A stretch of DNA of 64,000 bases from Takifugu bimaculatus (GCA_004026145.2 SWLE01000560.1:1-64000); one strand, 5' to 3'. Numbered from the stretch's first letter, positions 35,115-46,649 are shown. Made by a program: numbers and translations. Notes: generated from the sequence alone by a model not told the origin.

Positions 35115-36188
35115 ATGGGGTGCTGCTGTAGTAAGACTGAGGAGTGGAGAGACAGCGACAGCGACAGCGAAAGCATCAGCGACATCGACAGTGACATCAG
35201 CAGTCTGTCAGACATCCTGCACTACAGTGGATGGAGCACGAAGACGGTGGAGCACAGGCAGCACACCACCGCAGGAACCCAGCAGGCATGGTTGGATGCA
35301 GAGTTTAAAGGAGACAGCAGATGTAAGGAGGAACCTGAGGTTCTTAGGAACCCAACACGTGGTGTCGGGCCCACCCTTGATTCAGATCCCTGTGTGGCGC
35401 TGCCCAGACTGAGCACAGGCGGAGAGGAAAACACTCCAGTTGTGTCAAAGCCGTCCAAACCGGTCCAGTCAACTCTTGTTGGGCCGCTGTCCGTTGCCTT
35501 CATGGTGACTCAGGCATCAGGTGACCATCAGAGGCCGAAGGTAGATCCAAAACCCCAACGCGATGAAAAGGGCGGCGAGGAGTTACATGTGTTAACGACG
35601 GCTCCACCTCAGGCCTTCAAAACAACGACCTGCAGCGTCGGCTGCATGTGCGACATTGATGCTGATGAACCTGAGCAAGAGCAGAGCCAGTGTGCAACAG
35701 CAGGAGCAACAGATGAGTCCATCAACCGTGCTGCAAACCAGGTTATTAACACCTCGTCCTGGACCAGACCCTGGTTCATTCCAAACACCTCGTCCTGGAC
35801 CAGACCCTGGTTCATTCCTAACACCTCCTCCTGGACCAGACCCTGGTTCATCCCAAACACCTCCTCCTGGACCAGACCCTGGTTCATTATAAACACCTCC
35901 TCCTGGACCAGACACTGGTTCATCCCGAACACCTCCTCCTGGACCAGACCCTGGTTCATTATAAACACCTCCTCCTGGACCAGACCCTGGTTCATCCCGA
36001 ACACCTCCTCCTGGACCAGACCCTGGTTCATCCCAAACACCTCCTCCTGGACCAGACCCTGGTTCATCCCAAACACCTCCTCCTGGACCAGACTCTGGTT
36101 TATTCCACACACCTCCTCATGGACCAGACGCTCCACCAAACGTCTCCCAGCATCTCCACGTCCCACCACCGTCACTGTGCACTGTTAG
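35115..36188 (+). CDS. Unnamed MGCCC-type protein, copy B (full reading frame)
   Basis: The frame from the ATG at 35115 runs 357 residues without interruption: MGCCCSKTEEW, a Ser-Asp cluster (SDSDSESISDIDSDI), the unique middle, about ten 12-residue units (NTSSWTRPWFIP), and a unique C-terminus after the last unit (TRRSTKRLPASPRPTTVTVHC). This is the only copy whose frame crosses the whole minisatellite and exits into unique sequence, so it is the best candidate for the functional gene. The same splice acceptor precedes the start. It lies between the serpin (same strand) and the fgf17 exon (opposite strand). Family unknown. Confidence 0.55.
   Translation: MGCCCSKTEEWRDSDSDSESISDIDSDISSLSDILHYSGWSTKTVEHRQHTTAGTQQAWLDAEFKGDSRCKEEPEVLRNPTRGVGPTLDSDPCVALPRLSTGGEENTPVVSKPSKPVQSTLVGPLSVAFMVTQASGDHQRPKVDPKPQRDEKGGEELHVLTTAPPQAFKTTTCSVGCMCDIDADEPEQEQSQCATAGATDESINRAANQVINTSSWTRPWFIPNTSSWTRPWFIPNTSSWTRPWFIPNTSSWTRPWFIINTSSWTRHWFIPNTSSWTRPWFIINTSSWTRPWFIPNTSSWTRPWFIPNTSSWTRPWFIPNTSSWTRLWFIPHTSSWTRRSTKRLPASPRPTTVTVHC
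35748..36127. repeat. 36-bp minisatellite, copy B (about 10 units)
   Basis: Same unit as at 6261. It starts with the CCTCGTCCTGG variant and ends with the TTTATTCCACACACC terminal variant. It is the shortest of the three arrays. Confidence 0.95.
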
Positions 36189-36670
36189 TAACAATGCGTG
36201 GACGTCTCCTGCTTCTGTGGCTGACAGTTGATCATCTCTGGGTTGATCATCTATGATGTTCAGAGTTCTCTTTTCCTGGTCATTTAAATAGATGCATGGT
36301 GTACATGCACCATATGTCCAGCAGGTGGCAGTGTTGGTTTTATAAAGTAGTTCCAGATTTCCTACCGTGCAGGATACTGCAAACAGAAATGATCTGAATT
36401 GTCTTCAAAAGATCACAGCTTATATGGGTAGAGATTTCCCTCTCCTCATCCCTCTCTGTGTCTTACTCACCATCATTGTTCGCCTCTGAAACAAGCCTCC
36501 AAAATCAATTTGTCACTTTCCTTTATTCTTTCTTTATTTACACATCACCATTTTACAGGAATATTATTACAATTATTGTGTTAAAGCCATATTTCAATGT
36601 ACAGCTTTGCATGAAAATATACAAAAATAAAGTTGGATCTGTTGTATATCTGCCTCCCTTTGTCTCGCTG

Positions 36671-36961
36671 TTAGGAAACGGTGCCTGATTTCCTGTTGCG
36701 CTTTGCTCGACTTGTGGCTGAAAAGCGGATAAACTCAAAGTGTTTGCTCTGGTCCATGTTGGGGAAGGGAGGGGGGCCTGCGTGGAGCCTCTTGATGAAG
36801 TGGACCTCTCTTTGGTTCTGCCTTGTCCTGGAGGCTTTGATGGGCCTCCCTTTCCGACTGAAGGCAACGTACCAGCCTTCATACTTGGCATTCTGCAGAG
36901 CTGTGTAATTGTTTTCCAGCACTATCTCTGAGAAGATGCACTCCCTGCTCCGACCGTTGGG
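36671..36961 (-). pseudogene. fgf17: Orphan terminal coding exon of fgf17, copy B
   Basis: A 291-bp exon with an intact acceptor and TAA, encoding the same FGF C-terminus as copy A (VLENNYTALQNAKYEGWYV, QREVHFIKRL). No upstream FGF exon lies before the L2 that begins at 37.65 kb. Confidence 0.8.
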
Positions 36962-37649
36962 CTGGAACACAGAAAGCTTCTCCATTAATCCATTAACTGT
37001 CCCATCTGGACATTACAGACGGGAGACAGCTAAAGACGTGTTTCTGAGCTACAGCAACTAGTGGAGCAGGTAACTGGGCCCCTTTTGAGAACCCCCAAAT
37101 GTCCCCGTAGCAGCTGTAACGGTACGTTAGTAGTGACGGTGCCACCAGCTCAGCTAAAAGGAGGCTACAGGTTCAAACACAGACATGTTTTGGTTCTGAA
37201 TTTTGATAGTTGATCCCACTCCAAACACTGGCTGCCAGTGAGGATGGATGCAGGTTCCAGGGATCCACAACGGCTGACGGGAGTGTTTGCCCTAATGGGA
37301 AGTCCCATCAACCAGTGGGGTTAATGACCCAGAGCCAGACTCAAGCAGCTTTCTGGTCACCTCTGTAGAAGGTTTCCACTGCACAAACGTGGTGCAGCAG
37401 ACCAGGATGGTTTTTCAGAGAAGAAGAACTAAAAATCTGTCTGAATGAAGTCTGTCCTGGATCTGCTTCAGGCCCATGTGGACCCCGAGGAAGCTCTGAG
37501 ACCAGGACAGAACTCAGCACGATGGTTTTATGACTATAGCTTCTTCTGTTGGTCGACAACATCTTGATGAACCATCCTGTATGGGGTCAAAGGTCATGCC
37601 TCTGATGTCGTCACTGACAGGAAACAGGTGAACATCAACCCTACTGAAA

Positions 37650-40600
37650 CGTTCAGGTGAGGGCCTAATGTCTCATTATCAGTGTTTTCTACAGCAAGTG
37701 TGTGTGTGTGTGTGTGTGTGTGCGTGAGAGAGAGAATAATTATTATATTGTTATCATTTAAATGCATTTGTATGTTTAGCACCTAAGTGCATGGAGAAGA
37801 AACAGTGTTTTTCACCTCTCTTGATTTAGTACACTTGTCCAGAGCACCAGATTTACTGTGAGGTTGTTATCTGAAACCCTAAAGCATCTTGGGAGAAGGT
37901 GAAAATTCCACATGGATAATGAGCTAATGTGAATAAAGAAAGGAGGTTTGCAGAGGAGCAGCAGAGCGACAGAGGGTGTTCCAGAGTGAACTGCTGCTCG
38001 CTCTCCCTTGCAAGGTACCTGTGTTTGTGTCTTTTGTTGATTCACGCAGGGTTTTGCTGGGTTGCTCTGTTTCAACTCTAATATCCAGCCTGGAAGTAAC
38101 AAATGCTGGATTGACTTTTCAGCATCATGGTGGGTCAGTAGCTTCCTGATCTTTGTGATGTTCCTCAGGTGAAAAAAGGCACTTCTAGAGACTAATTTAA
38201 TGTGTGAGTTGAAGGAGAGATTTTGATCAAAAGTTACTCCTAGATTCCTCACAGAGAGACTAGATGTTAATGAGATACCATCTAGAGTGATCATGTGATC
38301 TAATCTATCCCTGAGAGGTTCAGGACCCAACACCATGACCTCAGTTTTTCCTGGGTTAAGGAGGAGGAAATTTGAAGACATCCAGGACTTTATGTCTTCA
38401 AGACAGGTCTGGAGCCTCACTAACTTCTCAGTCTCCTCTGGTTTCATGGATAAATAAAGCTGAGTGTCATCAGCATAACAATTAAATTTATCCCATGCTG
38501 CCAAATAATGTTCCCTAAGGGAAGCATGTACAAGGTGAAGAGGAGGTCCAGAACCTTGAGGAACTCCATGGCTAACCCTACTGTATGAGGAGGGAACACC
38601 ATGGACATGAGCAAACTGGTATCTATCAGATAAGTATGATCTAAACCAGTCTAGTGCTGTCCCTTTAATCCCAATCACATGTTGCAGTCTCTGTAACAGG
38701 ATGCTGTGATCAACTGGATCAAAAGCAGCACTGAGGTCCAGCAGAACCAGCATAGAGACCAGTCCATGATCGGAGGCTATGAGAAGATCATTAGTGACTT
38801 TAAGAAGTGCTGTTTCTGTGCTGTGATGAGCTCTAAAGCCTGACTGAAACATCTCAAACAGGCTGTTCCTCTGTAGGTGCTCCAGGAACTGAGTCACCAC
38901 CACCTTCTCAAGAACTTTAGAGATAAAAGGAAGGTTGGATATCGGCCTATAGTTTGCTAAGACATCAGGATCCAGTGATGTTTTTTTAAGCAACGGCTTA
39001 ATCACTGCCACCTTGTAGGACCGGGGTACATAACCTGACACTAAAGAACCATTGATCTGGTCCAGGATAGAGCTGCCTATCAATGGTAAAACATCCTTCA
39101 ACAGGTGTGTTGGGATGGGATCTAAAGGACACGTGGTGGTCTTGGATTTCTGAATTAGCGATGATGCCTCAGAAAAAGAAAGAGGGCTGAAGGAGTATAG
39201 GGGCTCGTTGGAGACCCTGTATGTTCCCACAGTCAGCACATCTGGTGATGGTCCAGTTGTAGGGATGACCTGGTTAGCTTTCTCTCTGATAGCTAGAACT
39301 TTATCAGTGAAGAAGCTCATGAAGTCTTCACCACTAAGGGAAGAAGGGATACGTGGATCTAAAACACTGTGACTCTTGGTTAATTTGGCCACAGTGCTGA
39401 AAAGAAACCTGGGGTTGTTCTTATTTTCCTTAATGAAAGAAGAAAAATAAGCTGTTCTAGCCTTGCGAAGGGCGTTTTTGTAAACTAATAGACAGTCTTT
39501 CCAGGCTACATAATAGCTATCTATTTTACAAGAATGCCACTTCCTTTCTAGTCTTCACACTTTCTGCTTGAGGGTCCTGATGTGTGAATTATACCAGGGG
39601 GCACACCTCCTCTGATTTACTATTTTCTTTTTCAGGGGGGCAACAGAATCAAGCGTGATTCTCAGTGAGGTTGCTGCACCTTCAGCAATAGAGTCAACCT
39701 CAGCAGGGCTAAGATTATAATGATTGATCCCTGGGGAAACACACGGTGGTCCTGGGATCAGCACAGGGATCACTTCCTTAAACTTAGCTACAGCATTATC
39801 TGAAAGACATCTGCTATAGTAAGACCGTGCTCTGAGGATAGAAGAATCCTTAATCATAAATGTAAAAGTGATCAAAGAATGGTCTGACAGTAGTGGGTTC
39901 TGAGGGAACACTGACACATGTTCTACCTCAACACCATAAGTCAGAACTAGATCTAGGGTGTGGTTGAAGCTATGAGTTGGTTGGTTTATCTGCTGGAGGA
40001 AACAAACTGACTCAAGTAATGAAATGAAGCCATTTCTAAAGCTGTCATTTACAACATTTTCATAGATATTAAAGTCTCCAATGATAATGACTTTGTCTGT
40101 TCTAAGGACCAAGTCAGATAAGAAATCAGAGAACTCAGACAGGAACTCTGAGTGTGGCCCAGCAGGGGGCCGATATACAACTACAAACAGAAGTGGCTTT
40201 TCTATCTTCCAGTTCAGATGGGTGATGGCAAGAGTCAGGCTTTCAAATGAACTGGAGCCATATTTTGGTCTAGAATTAACTAATAACTTGGAGTGATAGA
40301 TTGCTGCGACTCCCCCTCCTCGACCAGTAACACGAGGAATATGATAATTAAGATGGGTAGGAGGAGTAGATTCATTTAAGCTCACATACTCCTCCTCCTG
40401 AAGCCAGGTCTCAGTAAGACAAAATAAATCAATGTGATGATCCGCTATCAGGTCATGTACTAACAGGGATTTACACAAGATATCTAATATTTAACAGTCC
40501 ACACTTAATTGTGATATTAGTTTCTCCAACTTGTGCTTTGGTATTAATTTTAATAAGATTATGATTGACCGCTCCCCTGCTCTGTGCTTGGTGAACCGTG

Positions 40601-41355
40601 GAACAGAGACTACCTCTATAGTGTTAAATAAACCAAAACCAAATTTACGTTTCCGTCTCGCCAGCAGCCGTAAATTTGCTTCTATGTCGCCCGCTCTGGC
40701 CCCCGGAATGCTTTTAACTATGGTCGCTGGAGTCGCCAATTACCAGGGTCGGTTTCTCAACGGGTGTGTCGCCGAGTGGGGAAAACGGTTAGCCACGGGA
40801 AGCGGGTGGTGGGGCACCGTGGGCCTTTATTTGGGGCTCCGCTTCCTACGAACCGTCTCCCAGCCGCCCTGGCTAGCCGGCTGCTGCCGGGGGAACGCTA
40901 GCTGTAGCTACGCTAGGCGGCTCCGCAGCAGCTAGCTTCTCCTGGCTACCTGACGTAACTCCAGCTAACTGAGGAACCGCGTCTCAAGCTCGCTAAGTCT
41001 CGCCTCCATAGCCGTAAATAAACTACACTTTCTGCACCTATTCCCTTCACTAAAGGAGGCAGAGGAGTAACTAAACATTTCACACGCTGAACAGACAAAG
41101 ATACCGGGTGAAACAGACGGTGAGGCCATGCTAACGCTAATAATCGGCGAAGCCCTGTATTTGTTTAATATGGGTTGTTTCTCACTGTTGTTATCAGGTG
41201 ACTAGAATGTCCCAAGTGTTCAAATTTTAAGTAAAGTGAATACAACACACCAAGTGTTCAATATTAAGTGAATACAACACACCGTGCACAATGCAACCAA
41301 CGAACGATTGAGAAGACAGGAAGTGACGCAATACGTTACCAGGAGGAAGTAAAAT
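37650..41355 (-). mobile_element. L2-clade LINE, decayed copy C
   Basis: Nearly identical to copy A, but the RT frame is less broken: 37812-39392 is one open frame of 526 codons and the endonuclease is open at 39555-40478. It shares A's TGA after LKQKV and the deletion before YADD. Its 5' part contains the same short zinc-ribbon ORF1 and esterase-like segment. It sits between units B and C. Confidence 0.85.
37698..37722. repeat. (TG)n at L2 copy C 3' end
   Basis: Short TG run equivalent to that at 53. Confidence 0.85.
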
Positions 41356-41447
41356 GGAGACTCAACGGCTAACTCTTGGTTATTGATGTGGCGGTTGGCT
41401 CCTGTCCGTCACCTCATGGTTGTGTCTGTCCCATATCTGTTCCCCAG

Positions 41448-41872
41448 GAAATACAGTGTTTATATTCCCAAATTCTCCATCAAAACGTCATACTCACTGA
41501 AGACTGTGTTGACTGAAATGGGGATGGTAGACATGTTTGGTGACAGAGCAGACTTGAGTGGTATTGCAGAGGGGCAACAACTGGCAGTCTCAGAGGTAAA
41601 GATGGAAAACAGGAACAGCATCAACAATGAGCACAGATTTCTTTCTGACAATTGATTATGTCTGGTATTTCTTGTAGGTTGTCCATCAAGCTACCCTGGA
41701 TGTTGATGAGGCTGGAGCCACTGCCGCAGCTGCTACAGGCATCGCAATAACACTTCACTCTTATTATTATGTTCCAGTCCTGAAGTTCAATCGTCCCTTC
41801 ATGGTTATCATCACTGACCACAGCTCAGATAATATCCTCTTCATGGGCAAGATTACCAACCCAAACATCTGA
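41448..41872 (+). pseudogene. Orphan or alternative serpin exons 4-5, copy C
   Basis: Exon 4 (41448-41595, 148 bp) and exon 5 (41678-41872, 195 bp) are open, with consensus splice sites (CCCCAG acceptor, GTAAAG donor, TTGTAG acceptor). They lie on the same strand about 8.2 kb downstream of the complete serpin, so exon 3 of that gene could in principle splice to them. Exon 5 keeps the hinge DEAGATAAAATG and FNRPF but encodes loop IAITLHSYYYV instead of ITITLFSYNYV. I list it as a pseudogene because it has no exons 1-3 of its own; a role as an alternative C-terminus is a hypothesis. Confidence 0.8.
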
Positions 41873-42057
41873 TACACTAAATGCCTGTTTTGCACAATAA
41901 GAATTGCATCACATATAAAGAGCCTTACAAAAGAAACATTTGCCTTGTAGAGTCTCACTTTATTCCTCTTTAGAATGTTTCTGAATCAGCTCTAAAAATA
42001 AAATAGGTGCTGAAGAGAACAATTTTAATCTGGTTTGATACAACAAACACTGGATGA

Positions 42058-42579
42058 TCTCAGCTGAAGATCCTGGAGCTGCCATATGTATTTACCCATG
42101 TATAATGCTGCCTGCTAAAGTATAACCGCACAGAGAGGCCTGCATACACGTGCAACGCTATTGTGGAACGACGGGGGCGCACAGTCCAGGAAGGCCAGAT
42201 GAATATGACGTAATCATCTGTGTGGTTGAGAACGCCTTCAGTTCTCTTGTTAGAATCTTGACCCAGGTGTCGTCCACATATCTGAACCAGTGGCTTGGGC
42301 CGGTTCCTGTGAAGGATGTCGGGCTCGGGTTTCAACCTTCTCCCAGTATACTGTAGACTGGCAACTATGGGAGAGACTGGTGAGCCCGTTGCACCACCAT
42401 GGTTCTGCCTGTAGAGGCCTTCTCTGTACTGGAGGTAGTGGGTGTTCAAACACAGGTTCCAGTATGGTGCAGATTTGGGCCGGTGTTAAGTGTTCTGTCT
42501 GGAAGGTTCTGTCTGGTGGTTGTGGTCTCTGTTGTCCCGGTGGTGACGTGACGCGTCCAGTGGCTTTGATGTAAAGCAC
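42058..42579 (-). mobile_element. Penelope-like reverse transcriptase remnant, copy C
   Basis: Third copy of the remnant, with the same blocks and frame breaks. Confidence 0.7.
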
Positions 42580-43275
42580 AGCAGCCTTTTGGGTTGTAAG
42601 CTTTGATTCAAAGAAAAAAGTCTTTCTCCTAAAGTGTTGCTGCTACACCTACAGACATTAATCGTTAAAGGTTAAGCTGAAACCTTCACTCCACCAAGAC
42701 AACTCATCTCTCTCCAACGGCAGATTTTTTTTCCAGAATCAGATCTGTCGCCTCATTCTTTGACCCTCCCACCGAGTATCACCCTCTAAAAGAGACAAGC
42801 TTCGTACTGACGTGCACGCTCATTAAAGGTCCAAAGGTCAGTAACTGGGAGATGATGGTTGGGATCAAGTTGAGCTCTGCTGGCAGCTCTACCAGAGTCT
42901 AAATGTTTTCAATATGAATCCAATTCTGCTAATGTGGTGGCGCTTCTTCATGTCAGTGCAGACTCGTGCGCGGGGCTCGTGCACATGAGGGTTAGGCTGG
43001 TTTGATGCAAGTCACAGTGAAGCGGGTGGGGGCGGGGCTTGTGTAGCATGTGCCGGCCCCTCTCAAACTGTAGCTTAACTCGGCCTTGCTCACGCCCTGA
43101 TGATTGGCGGGGGCGTGAGCCCCTCACCTGTGCTAGTCTGGGCTGGGGAGGGGGCGAGGCAGAACTTTCCTCTTTCTCCATGAGGCTGGAGCAGCGAACG
43201 GATCTGTTGATGACTGTTTGAGTGTGTGTGGTCATGGCAGTGGCTTTTTGTTGTTTCTGCTTCAGGCTGCAGAAG

Positions 43276-44886
43276 ATGGGGTGCTGCTGTAGTAAGACTG
43301 AGGAGTGGAGAGACAGCGACAGCGACAGCGACAGCATCAGCGGCATCGACAGTGACATCAGCAGTCTGTCAGACATCCTGCACTACAGTGGATGGAGCAC
43401 GAAGACGGTGGAGCACAGGCAGCACACCACCGCAGGAACCCAGCAGGCATGGTTGGATGCAGAGCTTAAAGGAGACAGCAGATATAAGGAGGAACCTGAG
43501 GTTCTTAGGAACCCAACCCGTGGTGTCGGGCCCACCCTTGATTCAGATCCCTGTGTGGCGCTGCCCAGACTGAGCACAGGCGGAGAGGAAAACACTCCAG
43601 TTGGGTCAAAGCCGTCCAAACCGGTCCAGTCAACTCTTGCTGGGCCGCTGTCCGTTGCCTTCATGGTGACTCAGGCATCAGGTGACCATCAGAGGCCGAA
43701 GGTTGATCCAAAACCCCAACGCGATGATAAGGGCGGCGAGGAGTTACATGTGTTAACGACGGCTCCGCCTCAGGCCTTCAAAACAACGACCCGCAGCGTC
43801 GGCTGCATGTGCGACATTGATGCTGATGAACCTGAGCAAGAGCAGAACCAGGGTGCAACAGCAGGAGCAACAGATGAGTCCATCAACCGTGCTGCAAACC
43901 AGGTTATTAACACCTCGTCCTGGACCAGACCCTGGTTCATTCCTAACACCTCGTCCTGGACCAGACCCTGGTTCATTCCTAACACCTCCTGGACCAGACC
44001 CTGGTTCATTCCTAACACCTCCTCCTGGACCAGACCCTGGTTCATTCCTAACACCTCCTCCTGGACCAGACCCTGGTTCATTCCTAACACCTCCTGGACC
44101 AGACCCTGGTTCATCCCAAACACCTCCTCCTGGACCAGACCCTGGTTCATTATAAACACCTCCTCCTGGACCAGACCCTGGTTCATTCCTAACACCTCCT
44201 CCTGGACCAGACCCTGGTTCATTATAAACACCTCCTCCTGGACCAGACCCTGGTTCATTCCTAACACCTCCTCCTGGACCAGACAGTGGTTCATCCCGAA
44301 CACCTCCTCCTGGACCAGACCCTGGTTCATTCCTAACACCTCCTCCTGGACCAGACCCTGGTTCATCCCAAACACCTCCTCCTGGACCAGACCCTGGTTC
44401 ATCCCAAACACTTCCTCCTGGACCAGACCCTGGTTCATCCCGAACACCTCCTCCTGGACCAGACCCTGGTTCATCCCGAACACCTCCTCCTGGACCAGAC
44501 AGTGGTTCATCCCGAACACCTCCTCCTGGACCAGACCCTGGTTCATTCCTAACACCTCCTCCTGGACCAGACCCTGGTTCATTCCTAACACCTCCTCCTG
44601 GACCAGACCCTGGTTCATTCCTAACACCTCCTGGACCAGACCCTGGTTCATCCCAAACACCTCCTCCTGGACCAGACCCTGGTTCATTATAAACACCTCC
44701 TCCTGGACCAGACCCTGTTCATCCCAAACACCTCCTCCTGGACCAGAACCCTGGTTCATCCCAAACACCTCCTCCTGGACCAGACCCTGGTTCATCCCGA
44801 ACACCTCCTCCTGGACCAGACCCTGGTTCATTCCTAACACCTCCTCCTGGACCAGACCCTGGTTCATCCCAAACACCTCCTCCTGA
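43276..44886 (+). CDS. Unnamed MGCCC-type protein, copy C (expanded repeats)
   Basis: The frame from MGCCCSK at 43276 stays open for 536 residues, of which more than 300 are NTSSWTRPWFIP-type units, some shortened to 11 residues by loss of one CTC. It ends at single-base indels near 44.88 kb, so the unique C-terminus seen in copy B is not reached. The start context, Ser-Asp cluster and middle match copies A and B. Confidence 0.45.
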   Translation: MGCCCSKTEEWRDSDSDSDSISGIDSDISSLSDILHYSGWSTKTVEHRQHTTAGTQQAWLDAELKGDSRYKEEPEVLRNPTRGVGPTLDSDPCVALPRLSTGGEENTPVGSKPSKPVQSTLAGPLSVAFMVTQASGDHQRPKVDPKPQRDDKGGEELHVLTTAPPQAFKTTTRSVGCMCDIDADEPEQEQNQGATAGATDESINRAANQVINTSSWTRPWFIPNTSSWTRPWFIPNTSWTRPWFIPNTSSWTRPWFIPNTSSWTRPWFIPNTSWTRPWFIPNTSSWTRPWFIINTSSWTRPWFIPNTSSWTRPWFIINTSSWTRPWFIPNTSSWTRQWFIPNTSSWTRPWFIPNTSSWTRPWFIPNTSSWTRPWFIPNTSSWTRPWFIPNTSSWTRPWFIPNTSSWTRQWFIPNTSSWTRPWFIPNTSSWTRPWFIPNTSSWTRPWFIPNTSWTRPWFIPNTSSWTRPWFIINTSSWTRPCSSQTPPPGPEPWFIPNTSSWTRPWFIPNTSSWTRPWFIPNTSSWTRPWFIPNTSS

Positions 44887-46107
44887 CCAGACCCTTGGTT
44901 CATCCCAAACACCTCCCCTGGACCAGACCCTGGTCATCCCGAACAACTCCTCCTGGACGCAGACCTGGTGTTCATCCCGAACACCTTCCTCCTGGACCAG
45001 ACCCTGGTTCATCCCAAACACCTCCGCCTGGACCAGACCTGGTTCATTCCCAAACACCCTCCTCCTGGACCAGAATCTGTTTATTCCACACACCTCCTCA
45101 TGGACCAAGACCCTGGTTCATTCCAATACACCTCGTCCTGGACCAGACCCCTGGTTCATTCCTAACCCCTCAGGACCAGACCCTGGTTCATTCCTAACAC
45201 CTCCTCCTGGACCAGACCCTGGTTCATTCCTAACACCTCCTGGACCAGACCCTGGTTCATTCCTAACACCTCCTGGACCAGACCCTGGTTCATCCCAAAC
45301 ACCTCCTCCTGGACCAGACCCTGGTTCATTATAAACACCTCCTCCTGGACCAGACCCTGGTTCATCCCAAACACCTCCTCCTGGACCAGACCCTGGTTCA
45401 TCCCAAACACTTCCTCCTGGACCAGACCCTGGTTCATCCCGAACACCTCCTCCTGGACCAGACCCTGGTTCATCCCGAACACCTCCTCCTGGACCAGACA
45501 GTGGTTCATCCCGAACACCTCCTCCTGGACCAGACCCTGGTTCATTCCTAACACCTCCTCCTGGACCAGACCCTGGTTCATTCCTAACACCTCCTCCTGG
45601 ACCAGACCCTGGTTCATTCCTAACACCTCCTGGACCAGACCCTGGTTCATCCCAAACACCTCCTCCTGGACCAGACCCTGGTTCATTATAAACACCTCCT
45701 CCTGGACCAGACCCTGGTTCATCCCAAACACCTCCTCCTGGACCAGACCCTGGTTCATCCCAAACACCTCCTCCTGGACCAGACCCTGGTTCATCCCGAA
45801 CACCTCCTCCTGGACCAGACCCTGGTTCATTCCTAACACCTCCTCCTGGACCAGACCCTGGTTCATCCCAAACACCTCCTCCTGGACCAGACCCTGGTTC
45901 ATCCCAAACACCTCCTCCTGGACCAGACCCTGGTTCATCCCGAACACCTCCTCCTGGACCAGACCCTGGTTCATCCCGAACACCTTCTCCTGGACCAGAC
46001 CCTGGTTCATCCCAAACACCTCCTCCTGGACCAGACCCTGGTTCATCCCAAACACCTCCTCCTGGACCAGACTCTGGTTTATTCCACACACCTCCTCATG
46101 GACCAGA
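43909..46107. repeat. 36-bp minisatellite, copy C (about 60 units, two fused arrays)
   Basis: About 2.2 kb of 36-bp units with some 33-bp units. A terminal-type unit (TTTATTCCACACACC, CCTCATGGACC) appears in the middle at about 45.08-45.11 kb. It is followed by a first-type unit (CCTCGTCCTGG) at about 45.13 kb, so two arrays are joined end to end. Dense single-base indels lie only in about 44.70-45.18 kb. Confidence 0.95.
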
Positions 46108-46649
46108 CGCTCCACCAAACGTCTCCCAGCATCTCCACATCCCACCACAGTCACTGTGCACTGTTAGTAACAATGCGTGGACGTCTCCTGCTTCTGTGGC
46201 TGACAGTTGATCATCTCTGGCCAATCTATGATGTTCAGAGTTCTCTTTTCCTGGTCATTTAAATAGATAAATCTAAGTGTACATGCACCATATGTCCAGC
46301 AGGTGGCAGTGTTGGTTTTTATAAAGTAGTTCCAGATTTCCTACCGTGCAGGATACTGCAAACAGAAATGATCTGAATTGTCTTCAAAAGATCACAGCTT
46401 ATATGGGTAGAGATTTCCCTCTCCTCATCCCTCTCTGTGTCTTACTCACCATCATTGTTCGCCTCTGAAACAAGCCTCCAAAATCAATTTGTCACTTTCC
46501 TTTATTCTTTCTTTATTTACACATCACCATTTTACAGGAATATTATTACAATTATTGTGTTAAAGCCATATTTCAATGTACAGCTTTGCATGAAAATATA
46601 CAAAAATAAAGTTGGATCTGTTGTATATCTGCCTCCCTTTGTCTCGCTG

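Noticed and set aside
43909..46107. CRISPR-like tandem array
   Set aside because: Units are contiguous, with no unique spacers, and the setting is a vertebrate genome; it is a minisatellite.
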